A stretch of 64,000 nt of DNA, from the NCBI GenBank assembly GCA_046297495.1, contig JBKBIP010000005.1, forward strand, positions 1 to 64,000, given 5' to 3'. The DNA comes from JBKBIP01 sp046297495 (GTDB lineage: Bacteria; Planctomycetota; Planctomycetia; Gemmatales; Gemmataceae). Shown in pieces: positions 33,313 to 43,089 of the stretch. The notes beneath the pieces are model-generated. The model saw only the letters and a list, made by a program, of their open reading frames with translations, was not told the DNA's origin and searched no databases. The translations under genes were made by a program, and so were the position numbers. How positions within the stretch are numbered: position 1 is the first letter of the stretch; each line of letters begins with the position of its first letter.

Positions 33313-35850
33313 ATGGCGCAGGATGCCCCCTTACTGTTGGAATGGATCACGACTCCCCCCGCCGCGTCCTCCGCGCTGTCTTCTCTGCCGAAACTGCTGA
33401 CCGACTGGTTTGGCCAACGGTTCGGCACGCCGACGTTGGCGCAACGACTGGTTTGGCCTGCGGTGATAGCTGGTCAGCATCTCTTGGTGCAAGCGCCGAC
33501 CGGTTCGGGCAAGACCCTGGCCGCCTTCCTGCCGATCCTGGGGCAACTGGCGCACGAGCCATTTTCCGCCGGCATTCGCTGCCTGTACATTGCCCCACTC
33601 AAAGCGTTGACGGCGGACATTCGCAAGAACCTGCGCCGCTATTGGTATGACATCGGTTCGCGGACGGCGGGCGGACGGTTGCCGTTGCGGATCAGCGTTC
33701 GCACCGGCGACACCCCACCCCGCCAGCGCCGTCGGCTGCGCGACCACCCGCCCGACATTTTGCTGACCACTCCCGAAAGCCTAGCGGTGTTGCTGAGTCA
33801 ACCTGCCTTGGCGGAGCTGTTCCGCTCGTTGCGGTGGGTGGTGATGGATGAATTGCACTCCCTGGCCGGCAATAAACGGGGGGCGGACCTGGCGTTGAGC
33901 CTGGAACGGCTGACGTGGCTGGCGGGAGAGTCCTTGCAGCGCATCGGCTTATCGGCGACCTGCGCCCCTGTGGAGGAAGTCGCCCGCTTTCTCGCCGGCG
34001 CGGATCGCCCTTGCCGCCTGGCCGCTGTCAGCGATGCGACGCCGTTTCAACTGGACATCGAGCCGGTGCCGGTGTTGGACAAAGGCTTCCTGACCGCGTT
34101 GACCGACCGGCTGCTACCGGAAGTGGCCGCGAACCGCACGACCTTGATTTTCACCAACGCGCGCGGCTTGGCGGAGCGGCTGGCGCGTGCCCTGCGGCGG
34201 CGGCGGCCGGATTGGACCGACACCATCGCGGTGCATCATTCCGCCTTGTCCCGCCAACGGCGCCGCTGGGTGGAGCGCCGCTTGAAACAGGGGCGGATGC
34301 GTGTCGTGGTCAGCAGCACCAGTCTGGAATTGGGGGTGGACATCGGCAGCGTCGATGGCGTGGTCCTGGTCCATCCCCCCGGCGGCGCGGTCCGGCTGCT
34401 GCAACGGCTGGGCCGGTCGGGGCACGCGCCGGGGCAACCACGGCGCGGCTTGGTGCTCACGTCCTCGGCGGCGGAATTGCTCGAAGCGACTGTCACCGGC
34501 GCGTCCAGTATGTCGGCCCAATGGGAAAGCGTGCGCATCCCGGCCGCGCCGCTCGACGTGCTCTGCCAACAGCTGCTCGGCCTGGCCGCTCAGGGGGCCT
34601 GGACGCCGATAGAGGCTTTCACGTTAGCGCGACGAGCCTATCCCTATCGGAATTTGAGCGAACCGGATTTCACCGCTTGTCTGGATTATCTCTCTGGTGT
34701 CAACACCGAGGGGCGGGATTGGCTGCCAGCCCGGCTGCGCTGGCAAAGAGAGCGATTCACCATCGCGGACGCCCGCACCGCCCGCCTGCTACGCCGCAAC
34801 CTGGGCACCATTCGCGCCGAGGAGCCGCGCGGCGTGCAGCTGCTCTTGAATGGCGGGGTGGACGGCCCCACGCTCCATATTGGTCAAGTCGATGACCGTT
34901 ACGCCGACCGGCTCCAGCCCGGCGCCCGCTTCCTGCTCGACGGCCGGTGCTTGCAATTACGCCGCATCGAACCGCAACGAATTCTGGTCGAGGAAACCAT
35001 CGGCAACCCGGCGCCGCCTCGGTGGCACGGCAGCGGCTGGCCGTTGTCCGCTGACCTGGCCCGCCGCCTGTACGTGCTGCGCTGTCAAGCGGCGGAAGCG
35101 CTGCGCGACGGCCCGGACGCCTTGGTGCGTTTGTTGGCTCAGGATTATGGTTTGCCTCCGCCTGCTTGTGACATGCTATCGCGCTATTTCCAAAGTCAGG
35201 AATGCATCAGCGAAATCCCGGAACCGACAACGTGCCTGATCGAAGCGGTGCGGAGCGCGTATCACATCGACTACTACGTCCACACACCGCTGAATCGCTT
35301 GGGGAATGACGCTCTGGCTCGTGTCGTGGTGCGGCGTCTGGTTCGTGACCTGGGCCGGAGCGCGCTGGCGCTGCCCGCCGATCTGGGCTTTCAGGTGAGC
35401 GTTTCTGGTATGAAGGAAGTGACGCCGGAACAGTGGCGGCAATTACTAGCCGCTCGACATTTGGATAGTGACTTGACGGCGGCGCTGCGTGACAGCCTGG
35501 CGTTGCGCGAGCGCTTCCGGCAAGTCGCCCTGATTGGCTTGATGGTGCTGCGTCATCCCCTGGGAGGCCGGCGGCGGGTGGGCGGAGCCGATTGGGTGGA
35601 ACGGCGTTTGTTCGAGGTCATCCATGCCAGCGAACCCGATTTCGTGCTCCTGCGCCAGGCCCGCGCCGAAGTGCGCCACGAAGTCTGCGATTTGACAGCC
35701 GCTCGGCAATTTTCGAACGAGTTACCCCGCCTCCGGCTGCAGCTGCGCTGGCTGGCCGAGGTCTCCCCTTTCGCCGCCAGCTGGACGCAGTTAGCCGACC
35801 CCGTCACCCCGCACGACCACCCGACGCCAAAGCTAACGCCAACCGCATGA
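33313..35850 (+). CDS. Lhr-like superfamily 2 helicase
   Basis: ATP-dependent nucleic acid helicase of 845 residues. RecA-like domains carry motif I APTGSGKTLAAFLPIL, motif Ib/TTPES (LLTTPESLAVLL), motif II MDELHSL, motif III GLSATCAPVEEVA, motif IV LIFTNARGLAERLA, motif V STSLELGVDIGSVD and motif VI LLQRLGRSGHAPGQPRRG. A winged-helix/Lhr-core C-terminal half follows (about 400-845). Lhr-core proteins unwind RNA:DNA hybrids and forks and often lie with a phosphodiesterase in repair operons; none is adjacent here. ATG 33313 is chosen over an upstream ATG at 33235 because homology begins near residue 20 of the short form. Confidence 0.87.
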   Translation: MAQDAPLLLEWITTPPAASSALSSLPKLLTDWFGQRFGTPTLAQRLVWPAVIAGQHLLVQAPTGSGKTLAAFLPILGQLAHEPFSAGIRCLYIAPLKALTADIRKNLRRYWYDIGSRTAGGRLPLRISVRTGDTPPRQRRRLRDHPPDILLTTPESLAVLLSQPALAELFRSLRWVVMDELHSLAGNKRGADLALSLERLTWLAGESLQRIGLSATCAPVEEVARFLAGADRPCRLAAVSDATPFQLDIEPVPVLDKGFLTALTDRLLPEVAANRTTLIFTNARGLAERLARALRRRRPDWTDTIAVHHSALSRQRRRWVERRLKQGRMRVVVSSTSLELGVDIGSVDGVVLVHPPGGAVRLLQRLGRSGHAPGQPRRGLVLTSSAAELLEATVTGASSMSAQWESVRIPAAPLDVLCQQLLGLAAQGAWTPIEAFTLARRAYPYRNLSEPDFTACLDYLSGVNTEGRDWLPARLRWQRERFTIADARTARLLRRNLGTIRAEEPRGVQLLLNGGVDGPTLHIGQVDDRYADRLQPGARFLLDGRCLQLRRIEPQRILVEETIGNPAPPRWHGSGWPLSADLARRLYVLRCQAAEALRDGPDALVRLLAQDYGLPPPACDMLSRYFQSQECISEIPEPTTCLIEAVRSAYHIDYYVHTPLNRLGNDALARVVVRRLVRDLGRSALALPADLGFQVSVSGMKEVTPEQWRQLLAARHLDSDLTAALRDSLALRERFRQVALIGLMVLRHPLGGRRRVGGADWVERRLFEVIHASEPDFVLLRQARAEVRHEVCDLTAARQFSNELPRLRLQLRWLAEVSPFAASWTQLADPVTPHDHPTPKLTPTA

Positions 35851-35904
35851 GGAGCCGTTAACGCTTTAAGATACGCTGACATCAATTCCCGATGGGGATG
35901 GTAA

Positions 35905-35935
35905 ATTCATCGGTCGCGTGCGCGGAACGATGAAT
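35905..35935. repeat. ATTCATCG/CGATGAAT palindrome
   Basis: ATTCATCG (35905-35912) with CGATGAAT (35928-35935), the weaker copy of a family seen at 36834-36885, 47533-47574 and 47923-47965. It lies just past the 3' end of the ThuA gene. Confidence 0.6.
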
Positions 35936-35989
35936 CACCTGGCGACGAAATCGAGGGTTACTTTTCGACGGATTCTTAAATGACTCCCT

Positions 35990-36790
35990 CTATGGCTTGG
36001 GCGGCAGCGCCAAATCCTCGGCGCCAAGGTTCACTGGCGCGCCTTGTTGGGGGATGTCGCGCTGGGCGGTCCAGAGGATGGCATTGACGATCAGGCGGCG
36101 GAAGGAGTCGTGCTGAAAATTCCGGTACGGGTGTCCCAGCGTGGTGCCGAAGGAGCGGCCGCCGTTGGGACGCTCGAAGGCCCAGCCGACGATCACTTCT
36201 TGTCCCTTGCGCTCTTGCACGCGCAGCAGGGGAGTCGCTTTCTTGTCGATCACCGGATGGAGATAGTATTCATCCTCGATCTCGAAATCGGACCAGCCGC
36301 GACAGATCGGATGATCAGGGACCAGCTGCCGCAAGGGGGACTTGCCGCCGCTGAGGCCGACGTTGCTGACCCAGGTGCCGCCCAAGTAGCTGATCCAGGT
36401 CGGCCCCAGCCGGTCGAAATTTTTCTGATACACCGCGGAGGCCCAATGAATAGTCACCAGGCCGACTCCTTGTTTCATCAGGCGGTCCACTTGTTCTTGG
36501 TGCGGGCCGTCCAACAACAACTCGGCGGCGGGATTCGTATAAACGACGATGGCACGGACCTCATCCAGCACTGGCGGGTCTTTCGGCCAACCGTTGGAGA
36601 CGACGGTTGCCACGCCGGGGGTCAGCTCCAGGCACTTGGCCAACATGCCGCAAGTATGCATGTACATATGCGTGCCAAACGGATGATCGGGGTCCTTGCC
36701 GATGAGCAGAATCTTGGTCTTCGGCTGCTCCGCCGCCACGCTGCCCGCGAATAGGAACAGAATCAAGACGGAGATCAAGGAACGGCTCAT
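35990..36790 (-). CDS. Exported ThuA-like domain protein
   Basis: Protein of 266 residues with a signal peptide (SRSLISVLILFLFAGSVAAE). The mature part is a ThuA/class-I glutamine amidotransferase-like fold: KILLIGKDPDHPFGTHMYMH, AIVVYTNPAAELLLDG, GVGLVTIHWASAVYQ, VPDHPICRGW, EYYLHPVI and FGTTLGHPYRNFQHDSFRRL. In planctomycetes, ThuA proteins (named after trehalose utilisation) accompany sulfatases and other polysaccharide genes; here a phosphatase and a sulfatase follow on the other strand. Its biochemical role is not established. It is flanked on both sides by copies of the GATTCATCGTTTCGC palindrome family. Confidence 0.87.
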   Translation of the reverse strand: MSRSLISVLILFLFAGSVAAEQPKTKILLIGKDPDHPFGTHMYMHTCGMLAKCLELTPGVATVVSNGWPKDPPVLDEVRAIVVYTNPAAELLLDGPHQEQVDRLMKQGVGLVTIHWASAVYQKNFDRLGPTWISYLGGTWVSNVGLSGGKSPLRQLVPDHPICRGWSDFEIEDEYYLHPVIDKKATPLLRVQERKGQEVIVGWAFERPNGGRSFGTTLGHPYRNFQHDSFRRLIVNAILWTAQRDIPQQGAPVNLGAEDLALPPKP

Positions 36791-36833
36791 GGGGTGTTTC
36801 TCCTTTGCTGGATGTCATAACGATTATTTTTTT

Positions 36834-36885
36834 GATTCATCGTTTCGCGCATGATCTCGACTCTTCCGCTGCGAACCGATGAATC
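36834..36885. repeat. GATTCATCGTTTCGC palindrome
   Basis: GATTCATCGTTTCGC (36834-36848) pairs with GCGAACCGATGAATC (36871-36885) with one mismatch. It lies in the divergent gap between the ThuA gene and the phosphatase gene. Confidence 0.8.
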
Positions 36886-36986
36886 CACCTACTTGCTCCC
36901 CGCGCCGGACCATGTTACTACAATGTAATCTTGAAAGTCGTGGCTTGCATCCCAAGAACGCATTTTCCAGTCCACGGAGCCAACCC

Positions 36987-38897
36987 ATGCACTCTTCACG
37001 CTGCTGGAAACGATTCGTGCCGTTGTCGTTGTTGTTGGTGGGTCTTCTCTTCATCCCCGTTTGGGGACAAGAAGGGGACAAGAAGAAGCCAGCTCCTGAC
37101 AAGGGAAAGACATACGACGTACTGCTGAAGGTCGATGATCGATCCGTCATCCCCGACGTGCCGCGCGACCAGGTGATCTGTTTCTGCCTGTACACCACGC
37201 ACCGGGGAATTCTCAAGCTGTCGGCCCAACTCTATCCGCTGCACAAAGGGGAAGAGGAAAAGGTGACACTGGAAGTGCAGCGGGACGGCCAATGGAAGCC
37301 CATTGCCCAGGCCGACGTGCATCCGGTGGGCTGGACGGCCCTGTTCCGCGTCGAGAACTGGGACATGAGCCAGGACGTGAAATACCGGGTGCGCCACGCC
37401 GGCGGGGCCAGTTACGAGGGGCTGATCCGCCAGGATCCGGTCGAGAAAGAGGTCATCGTGGCGGCGGCGTTCACTGGCAATTCCCCCGGTCCTGGCGGCG
37501 GCACGCTCTCCAAGCGCGACGTGGTCGAGTATATCCAGAAAATCAACCCCGACGTGCTACTGTTCACCGGCGATCAGGTGTATCCGCACTTCACGCACAC
37601 GCAGCATTGGCTCAAATTCGGCGAGGACTTTGGGGCCATCATCCGCGACCGGCCCACTGTCTGCATCCCGGACGACCACGATGTCGGCCAACCGAATCTA
37701 TGGGGCCAAGGAGGGCGCAAGACCGACCTGGACACCAAAGGGGGCTACACCCGCCCCGCCGAATATGTCAAGATGGTCGAACGCCAGCAAACCGCCCATC
37801 TGCCCGATCCCTATGATCCGACCCCCATTGAACAAGGGATTGGGGTCTATTACACGTCGCTTAACGTCGGCGGCATCGACTTCGCCATCATCGAGGACCG
37901 CAAGTTCAAGTCGGGCTGCTATGGCTTGGTCACGGAAAAGATGGGACCGCGCCCCGATCACATCACCAATCCCGGCTTCGACCCCAAGCAATTCGACTTG
38001 CCCGACAAGGAACTCCTCGGCGACCGTCAGCTCAAATTCTTGAAGGAGTGGGGCCAGAACTGGGACGGCGCGGTGATGAAGGCGGTCGTCTCGCAAACGG
38101 TCTGGAGCATGGCCTCGACGTACCATGCCCGTACCAAGCAACATTACTACATGGATTTCGACGCCAACGGCTGGCCGCAGACCGGACGCAACCAAGGGGT
38201 CGATGCTCTGCGCCGCTGTTTCGCCTTCCACATCAACGGCGATCAGCACCTGGCGACCATCGTTCAGTATGGCATCGACGATTGGCGCGATGCGGGATGG
38301 TCCTTCTGCGTGCCGTCGATTGCCAATCTCTACCCGCGCTGGTGGATTCCCAAGCAGCCCGGCAAGAATCGCGAGCCAGGGGCCGATGAGCACACCGGCG
38401 ACTACCTGGACGGCTTTGGCAACAAGCTGACTGTCTACGCCCACACCAACCCGCGGGAGACCGGCCGCGAACCCGCCGAATTGCACGACCGCATGCCCGG
38501 TTATGGCATCATCCGTTTCGATAAGAAGAAACGCGAGCTCACGATGGAATGCTGGCCGCGCCTGGTCGATCCCACCGATCCGAAGTCCAAGCAGTACACC
38601 GGCTGGCCGCGCACCATCCATCAATATGATAACTATGGACGTAAGGCCGTCGCCTACCTGCCGACCATCGAAGTGCGCGGCCAGGTCGATCCCGTGGTGT
38701 CCATCATTGACGAAGGCAACGGCGAGGTGGTTTACACGGTGCGCATCCAGGGAACGACCTTCCGGCCCAAGGTGTTTCGCGAAGGGAAGTACACCGTCCA
38801 GGTTGGCGAAGGGAAGAACGTCCAGGTTCACAAGGGGGTGCGGTCGATGGACCAAGACAGCAAAGCGACATTGCCGGTCAACTTGAAAACGCGGTGA
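36987..38897 (+). CDS. Exported PhoD-like metallophosphatase
   Basis: Protein of 636 residues with a signal peptide (WKRFVPLSLLLVGLLFIPVW, cleavage near GQEG). An N-terminal beta-sandwich (about 45-150) precedes a PhoD-like phosphatase core: LLFTGDQVYPHFTHTQ, CIPDDHDVGQPN, GIDFAIIEDRKFKSG, VVSQTVWSMAS and HINGDQHLATIVQYG, which hold the metal-binding Asp, His and Asn residues. A C-terminal beta domain closes the protein. It should hydrolyse phosphate esters, perhaps a phosphodiester, outside the cytoplasm. ATG 36987 precedes the signal peptide. It lies 125 bp ahead of the sulfatase and may be cotranscribed; a palindrome sits in that gap. Confidence 0.88.
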   Translation: MHSSRCWKRFVPLSLLLVGLLFIPVWGQEGDKKKPAPDKGKTYDVLLKVDDRSVIPDVPRDQVICFCLYTTHRGILKLSAQLYPLHKGEEEKVTLEVQRDGQWKPIAQADVHPVGWTALFRVENWDMSQDVKYRVRHAGGASYEGLIRQDPVEKEVIVAAAFTGNSPGPGGGTLSKRDVVEYIQKINPDVLLFTGDQVYPHFTHTQHWLKFGEDFGAIIRDRPTVCIPDDHDVGQPNLWGQGGRKTDLDTKGGYTRPAEYVKMVERQQTAHLPDPYDPTPIEQGIGVYYTSLNVGGIDFAIIEDRKFKSGCYGLVTEKMGPRPDHITNPGFDPKQFDLPDKELLGDRQLKFLKEWGQNWDGAVMKAVVSQTVWSMASTYHARTKQHYYMDFDANGWPQTGRNQGVDALRRCFAFHINGDQHLATIVQYGIDDWRDAGWSFCVPSIANLYPRWWIPKQPGKNREPGADEHTGDYLDGFGNKLTVYAHTNPRETGREPAELHDRMPGYGIIRFDKKKRELTMECWPRLVDPTDPKSKQYTGWPRTIHQYDNYGRKAVAYLPTIEVRGQVDPVVSIIDEGNGEVVYTVRIQGTTFRPKVFREGKYTVQVGEGKNVQVHKGVRSMDQDSKATLPVNLKTR

Positions 38898-38905
38898 GCC
38901 GGTTT

Positions 38906-38936
38906 CCTCGTTCCTAGTCGGGTCCTGGGAACGAGG
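38906..38936. repeat. CCTCGTTCC/GGAACGAGG palindrome
   Basis: CCTCGTTCCT (38906-38915) with TGGGAACGAGG (38926-38936). A relative, TTCCCAGGC-CGA-GCCTGGGAA, lies at 48178-48198 and also ends in GGGAACGAG. Confidence 0.6.
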
Positions 38937-39022
38937 CGGAATAACGGTTTTCTCCTCCTCTTGGCGTCTTGGCGCCTTGGCGTGAGATTTGATTTTGAAC
39001 TTTCCCACAAGGAACCATCATC

Positions 39023-40420
39023 ATGCGACGATCCTTCGTGTTACTTGTCACTCTACTGTCTGTATTGTCCGTCACTTTCCCCCTCCAGGCGGCGGAGTCC
39101 TCGAAGCCGAACATCATCTTCATCCTGGCCGATGATCTCGGCTACGGCGACTTGGGGTGTTACGGCCAAAAACTGATTCAGACGCCGAACATTGACCGCT
39201 TGGCCACCGAAGGGATGCGCTTCACCGACGCCTACGCCGGCAGCACGGTCTGCGCCCCATCGCGCTGCGTGCTGATGACCGGCAAGCACACCGGCCATGC
39301 CCGCGTGCGCGGCAACGCCCGCGTGCCGCTCGAGCCGGAGGATGTGACCGTGGCCGAGGTGCTCAAAGCCGCCGGTTACACGACCGGCCTCATCGGCAAA
39401 TGGGGGCTGGGGGAGCCAGATTCGACCGGCGTTCCCAACAAGCAAGGGTTCGATTACTTCTTCGGCTACCTGAACCAGCACCACGCCCACAATTACTATC
39501 CCGATTACCTGTGGCGCAATCAGACCAAGGTCCCCTTGCCGGGCAATGTCATCGGCGACACGCCCAACGTGGCAGAGAAACGGACCACGTATTCCCATGA
39601 CCTATTCACCGCCGAGGCCTTGAAGTTCGTGCGGAAGCATCACAAAGAGCCATTCTTCCTCTACTTGGCCTACACCATCCCGCACGCCAACAACGAGCGG
39701 ACGCGGGCCACCGGCAGCGGCAACGAAGTGCCTAGTGATGAACCTTATACTGACAAGCCATGGAAACAGCAAAACAAGGATTTCGCGGCCATGATCACGC
39801 GCATGGACCGCGACATCGGCACGCTCATGGACACGATCCAGGAACTCGGCCTGGACGAAAACACCCTGGTCATCTTCACCAGCGACAACGGCCCGCATCG
39901 TGAAGGGGGGAATGATCCGCAATTCTTCCAAAGCTCCGGCCCCTTGCGCGGCATCAAACGCGACCTGACCGAAGGGGGCATTCGGATGCCGTTCATCGCC
40001 CGCTGGACCAACCACATTCCCGCCGGCACGGTCTCTGACTTGCCCTGCGACTTCGCCGACTTCCTGCCGACCGCCGCCGCACTGGCCGGCGTCAAGCCGC
40101 CGGCTGGCAGCGATGGCGTTTCCCTCGTCCCCACGCTGCTGGGGCCTGACCAAGCCGGGCAGGCGCAAGCCAGACGCGAATACTTGTATTGGGAGTTTCA
40201 CGAACGCGGCTTCCAGCAGGCCATCCGCCTGGGACCATGGAAAGCCCTGCGGCTCAAACTCAACGGTCCGATTGAGTTGTACGACCTGAGCCAGGACATC
40301 GGCGAGACCACGAACGTGGCCGAGCGACATCCCGACATCGTCGCCAAGGCGGAAAAGATTTTCCAAACCGCCCGCACGGACTCGCCGCACTGGCCTATCA
40401 AGCCGGCGAAGCAGAAGTGA
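39023..40420 (+). CDS. Exported arylsulfatase
   Basis: Protein of 465 residues with a signal peptide (RSFVLLVTLLSVLSVTFP, cleavage near QAAE). The sulfatase core starts with PNIIFILADDLGYGDLGCYG (metal-binding Asp pair). C77 in CAPSR is the cysteine converted to formylglycine by a maturation enzyme, followed by LMTGKHTGHARVRGN. IIGKWGLG-like, HANNERT and TSDNGPHREGG (metal-binding Asp/Asn) complete the site. It should remove sulfate from a sulfated polysaccharide or small ester in the periplasm. The formylglycine-generating enzyme is not in the window. AAGGAA precedes the ATG. With ThuA and the phosphatase it forms a catabolic-type neighbourhood. Confidence 0.95.
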   Translation: MRRSFVLLVTLLSVLSVTFPLQAAESSKPNIIFILADDLGYGDLGCYGQKLIQTPNIDRLATEGMRFTDAYAGSTVCAPSRCVLMTGKHTGHARVRGNARVPLEPEDVTVAEVLKAAGYTTGLIGKWGLGEPDSTGVPNKQGFDYFFGYLNQHHAHNYYPDYLWRNQTKVPLPGNVIGDTPNVAEKRTTYSHDLFTAEALKFVRKHHKEPFFLYLAYTIPHANNERTRATGSGNEVPSDEPYTDKPWKQQNKDFAAMITRMDRDIGTLMDTIQELGLDENTLVIFTSDNGPHREGGNDPQFFQSSGPLRGIKRDLTEGGIRMPFIARWTNHIPAGTVSDLPCDFADFLPTAAALAGVKPPAGSDGVSLVPTLLGPDQAGQAQARREYLYWEFHERGFQQAIRLGPWKALRLKLNGPIELYDLSQDIGETTNVAERHPDIVAKAEKIFQTARTDSPHWPIKPAKQK

Positions 40421-40478
40421 GCAAGGAAAATCGGAGCGGATGATTCTTCGTTCACGGAATTGATTGGGAAACTTTTCC

Positions 40479-40541
40479 GGCGAGCGGGGGGACGTTGGCC
40501 TCCTGGTGACATCCTGCCGTGAAGCTTATTCCCCGCTCGCC
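40479..40541. repeat. GGCGAGCGGGG/CCCCGCTCGCC hairpin
   Basis: Perfect 11-bp arms at 40479-40489 and 40531-40541, between the convergent sulfatase and glycyl-tRNA synthetase genes. Same family as 10904-10970 and 52637-52704. Confidence 0.75.
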
Positions 40542-40563
40542 GCGCGGGACGCTCCCGCGCTCG

Positions 40564-42162
40564 CTATGGCCCCATCCGTTGGCGAATCTCCGCCGCCACC
40601 TGGTCGATGGGGATGCGCTCTTGCTTCAAGGTGTCGCGGTCGCGGATGGTCACGGTCTGGTCTTGTAAGGTCTGGCCATCGACGGTGAGGCAGAAGGGGG
40701 TGCCGGCTTCGTCCTGACGGCGGTAGCGCCGCCCGACCGCCCCCTTGTCGTCATAGAAGACGTTGAAGTGTGGCTTCAACTCCCGATAGATCGCCTGGGC
40801 CACCTCCGGCATCCCATCCTTGTTGACCAGCGGAAAGACGGCGGCCTTGATGGGGGCCAGGCGGGGGTGGAAGCGCATCACGGTCCGTATTTCACCGCCA
40901 ACCTCGTCCTCCGTGTAAGCCTCACAGAGCACGGCCAAGGTGAACCGATCCGCTCCCGCCGATGGTTCGACGACATGGGGGATGAAGCGAAACGGCAGCC
41001 CCGATTTCGCTTGCTTCTCCGCCTCCTTATTGCCGGCGAACGGAGATTTATCGGCCTTCTCCCAGGCATCGTCATCAAAGTAGGTCAAATCCTTGCCACT
41101 ATATTGCATGTGCTGCTTCAAGTCATAGTCGCCGCGATGAGCCACTCCTTCCAGCTCCTGCGGCTCGTTGGCGAAGGGGAACAGGTACTCGATGTCGGTG
41201 GTGCCGATGGAATAATGCGCCAGTTCCTCCTTCCCCTGTTCGCGGGGCCGCAGTTTCTCCGACCGGATGCCGAGCCGCGAATACCAGTTGATGCGCACAT
41301 CCCGCCAGTATTGATACCACTTCATCGACTCATCGGGATGGCAGAAGAACTCAATCTCCATCTGCTCGAACTCGCGGCTGCGAAAGATGTAGTTGCGCGG
41401 GTTGATCTCATTGCGGAACGCCTTGCCGATCTGGGCGATGCCGAACGGCAGCTTGAGCCGGGAGCTATCCATGACGTTTTTGAAATTGACAAAGATACCC
41501 TGAGCCGTTTCGGGACGGAGATAGGCGGTCGCGGAAGCATCTTCTAACGCGCCAATAGACGTTTTGAACATCAAATTGAAAGAACGGGGTTCAGTCAACT
41601 GGCCTACCTGTCCACATTCGGGGCAAGGAACTTTGGCCCGCTTTGCTTCATCGGGGATTTGTGTGTATGGCAGTGAGCCTTCGAGTGATTGAGGTACAGC
41701 TCCAGGTGCCTTACTCACCTTTTCAATTTTCTTGCGATTTTTCTCGAAGACCTCTTCTTCGGACCCGATGCCTGAGAACACGAATTGTTTTTTCTCTGAA
41801 GTATCTTGGAAAGGATCTCTTGTGACCCAAATGACAATCAACTGATCTGCTCGAAACCGTGCCCTGCAAGCCTTGCAATCAACTCGTAAATCCGCGAACC
41901 CCCCCACGTGCCCGCTTGCCTCCCACACTTTCGGGTTCATGATGATGGCACAATCGACGCCGACCATGGTGATTTCCTGGCCATCGGGTCCTGGCGGCGG
42001 ATTCAGGACCATATCCCGCCACCACGCTTCCTTGATGTTGCGCTTCAATTCGACGCCCAGCGGTCCATAATCCCAGAAGCCGTTGATGCCGCCGTAGATT
42101 TCGCTCGATTGGAAGATGAAGCCGCGCCGTTTGCACAATGCTACTAGTTTGTCCATGTCCAT
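40564..42162 (-). CDS. glyQS: Glycyl-tRNA synthetase, homodimeric type
   Basis: Class II synthetase charging tRNA-Gly. Protein of 532 residues. The N-terminal motif DKLVALCKRRGFIFQSSEIY with GGINGFWDYGPLGVELKRNI is diagnostic of the alpha2 type. Motif 2 is FRNEINPRNYIFRSREFEQM, motif 3 is in SAGADRFTLAVLCEAY, and the anticodon-binding domain (LAPIKAAVFPLVNK onward) ends with GTPFCLTVDGQTLQDQTVTI. An insertion between motif 1 and 2 contains a CPECG zinc-ribbon-like element and a paired CKAC. ATG 42156 is an equally possible start. A palindrome at 42188-42205 lies just upstream. Confidence 0.96.
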   Translation of the reverse strand: MDMDKLVALCKRRGFIFQSSEIYGGINGFWDYGPLGVELKRNIKEAWWRDMVLNPPPGPDGQEITMVGVDCAIIMNPKVWEASGHVGGFADLRVDCKACRARFRADQLIVIWVTRDPFQDTSEKKQFVFSGIGSEEEVFEKNRKKIEKVSKAPGAVPQSLEGSLPYTQIPDEAKRAKVPCPECGQVGQLTEPRSFNLMFKTSIGALEDASATAYLRPETAQGIFVNFKNVMDSSRLKLPFGIAQIGKAFRNEINPRNYIFRSREFEQMEIEFFCHPDESMKWYQYWRDVRINWYSRLGIRSEKLRPREQGKEELAHYSIGTTDIEYLFPFANEPQELEGVAHRGDYDLKQHMQYSGKDLTYFDDDAWEKADKSPFAGNKEAEKQAKSGLPFRFIPHVVEPSAGADRFTLAVLCEAYTEDEVGGEIRTVMRFHPRLAPIKAAVFPLVNKDGMPEVAQAIYRELKPHFNVFYDDKGAVGRRYRRQDEAGTPFCLTVDGQTLQDQTVTIRDRDTLKQERIPIDQVAAEIRQRMGP

Positions 42163-42187
42163 GATTCTTGCCCTTCGCTGGATGCGA

Positions 42188-42213
42188 GGACGCTTCGAAG
42201 CGTCCGCTAAACG
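42188..42213. repeat. GGACGCTTCGAAGCGTCC palindrome with CGCTAAAC end
   Basis: Perfect 18-bp palindrome at 42188-42205 followed by GCTAAACG. It shares the CGACGCTT/AAGCGTCGCTAAA core with 47835-47865. Confidence 0.7.
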
Positions 42214-42222
42214 CTTGGTGTG

Positions 42223-42990
42223 TCACGAAATCCAATGACTCTTGACGATCCCCACCGCGCCGATGACAAGGCGCAAGGGGTCGCGGCGCAGCTCGGGGAC
42301 GATGTGGAACTGATCAATCTGGGCTGCCGCTTCGATGTCCGCGCCGTACCCCAGCTGCCGCAGCTTCACGCCGCTTTGTGATACTTCGAGCGCGCCGGAC
42401 AACACGCGGCCATGATTCTCGAAACAGTCCCAGGCCAAGCGGGCGCCGTCGTTCAAGCACACCTCCTCGATTTCACACAGGAAATCGACGAACGCCCCGG
42501 CCAACAGGGCGTCTTCGAGGGCGATTGCCCCTTCCTGACCGGCGCAAATGATGTGAAGGGGACGCTTATCCTGGCGCAATTGTTCGCACACGGCGCTGTA
42601 ATTGACGAAACCGGCCACGAGCACGCGCTCCGCCGCGGCCGCGCGCGCCAGGGCGCGGGTGCCGTTGGTCGTCGTCAGGACCACGGTGCGCCCCTTGCAC
42701 ACCGAGGCCGAGTATTCACCGGGGGAATTGCCCAGATCAAACCCCGGCAACGGCACACCCCCCCGTTCGCCGCCGAGCAAGACGCGCCCCATGCGCATCC
42801 TACCAGCTACTTCCTTCGCTTCCTCGACTTCCGCGCAGGGATGCACGTCGGCACAGCCAGCGGCCAAGGCGTAGATGATGGTGGTCGAGGCCCGCAGCAC
42901 GTCAATGACCACGGCCAACCCGCCCGCCAACCGCGCGACCGGCGCCAACTCCGGCACCAGGTGGACCTGCACCTCCCTGTCGTCTGCCAT
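42223..42990 (-). CDS. comB: 2-phosphosulfolactate phosphatase family protein
   Basis: Protein of 255 residues of the ComB fold: VVIDVLRASTTIIYALAAGC near the start, LLGGERGGVPLPGFDLGNSP, VVLTTTNGTRALARA (phosphate-binding), VCLNDGARLAWDCFENHG. ComB removes phosphate from 2-phosphosulfolactate in coenzyme M synthesis in archaea; bacterial homologues are common in planctomycetes and may serve sulfolactate metabolism, so the exact substrate is uncertain. The start at 42990 has GGAG eight bases upstream and starts the homology. The frame is open much further upstream, into a dispersed repeat, but that part is not protein-like. No comA or comC is nearby. Confidence 0.85.
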   Translation of the reverse strand: MADDREVQVHLVPELAPVARLAGGLAVVIDVLRASTTIIYALAAGCADVHPCAEVEEAKEVAGRMRMGRVLLGGERGGVPLPGFDLGNSPGEYSASVCKGRTVVLTTTNGTRALARAAAAERVLVAGFVNYSAVCEQLRQDKRPLHIICAGQEGAIALEDALLAGAFVDFLCEIEEVCLNDGARLAWDCFENHGRVLSGALEVSQSGVKLRQLGYGADIEAAAQIDQFHIVPELRRDPLRLVIGAVGIVKSHWIS

Positions 42991-43089
42991 GCGACTCACT
43001 CCAGGGAAACCATGAGAGGGGCGAGATTTCATCTTAAAGATTGGCGGCGGATTCGTCGATTGCGAGTTTCGATCCGGCGCTGGCAGCGG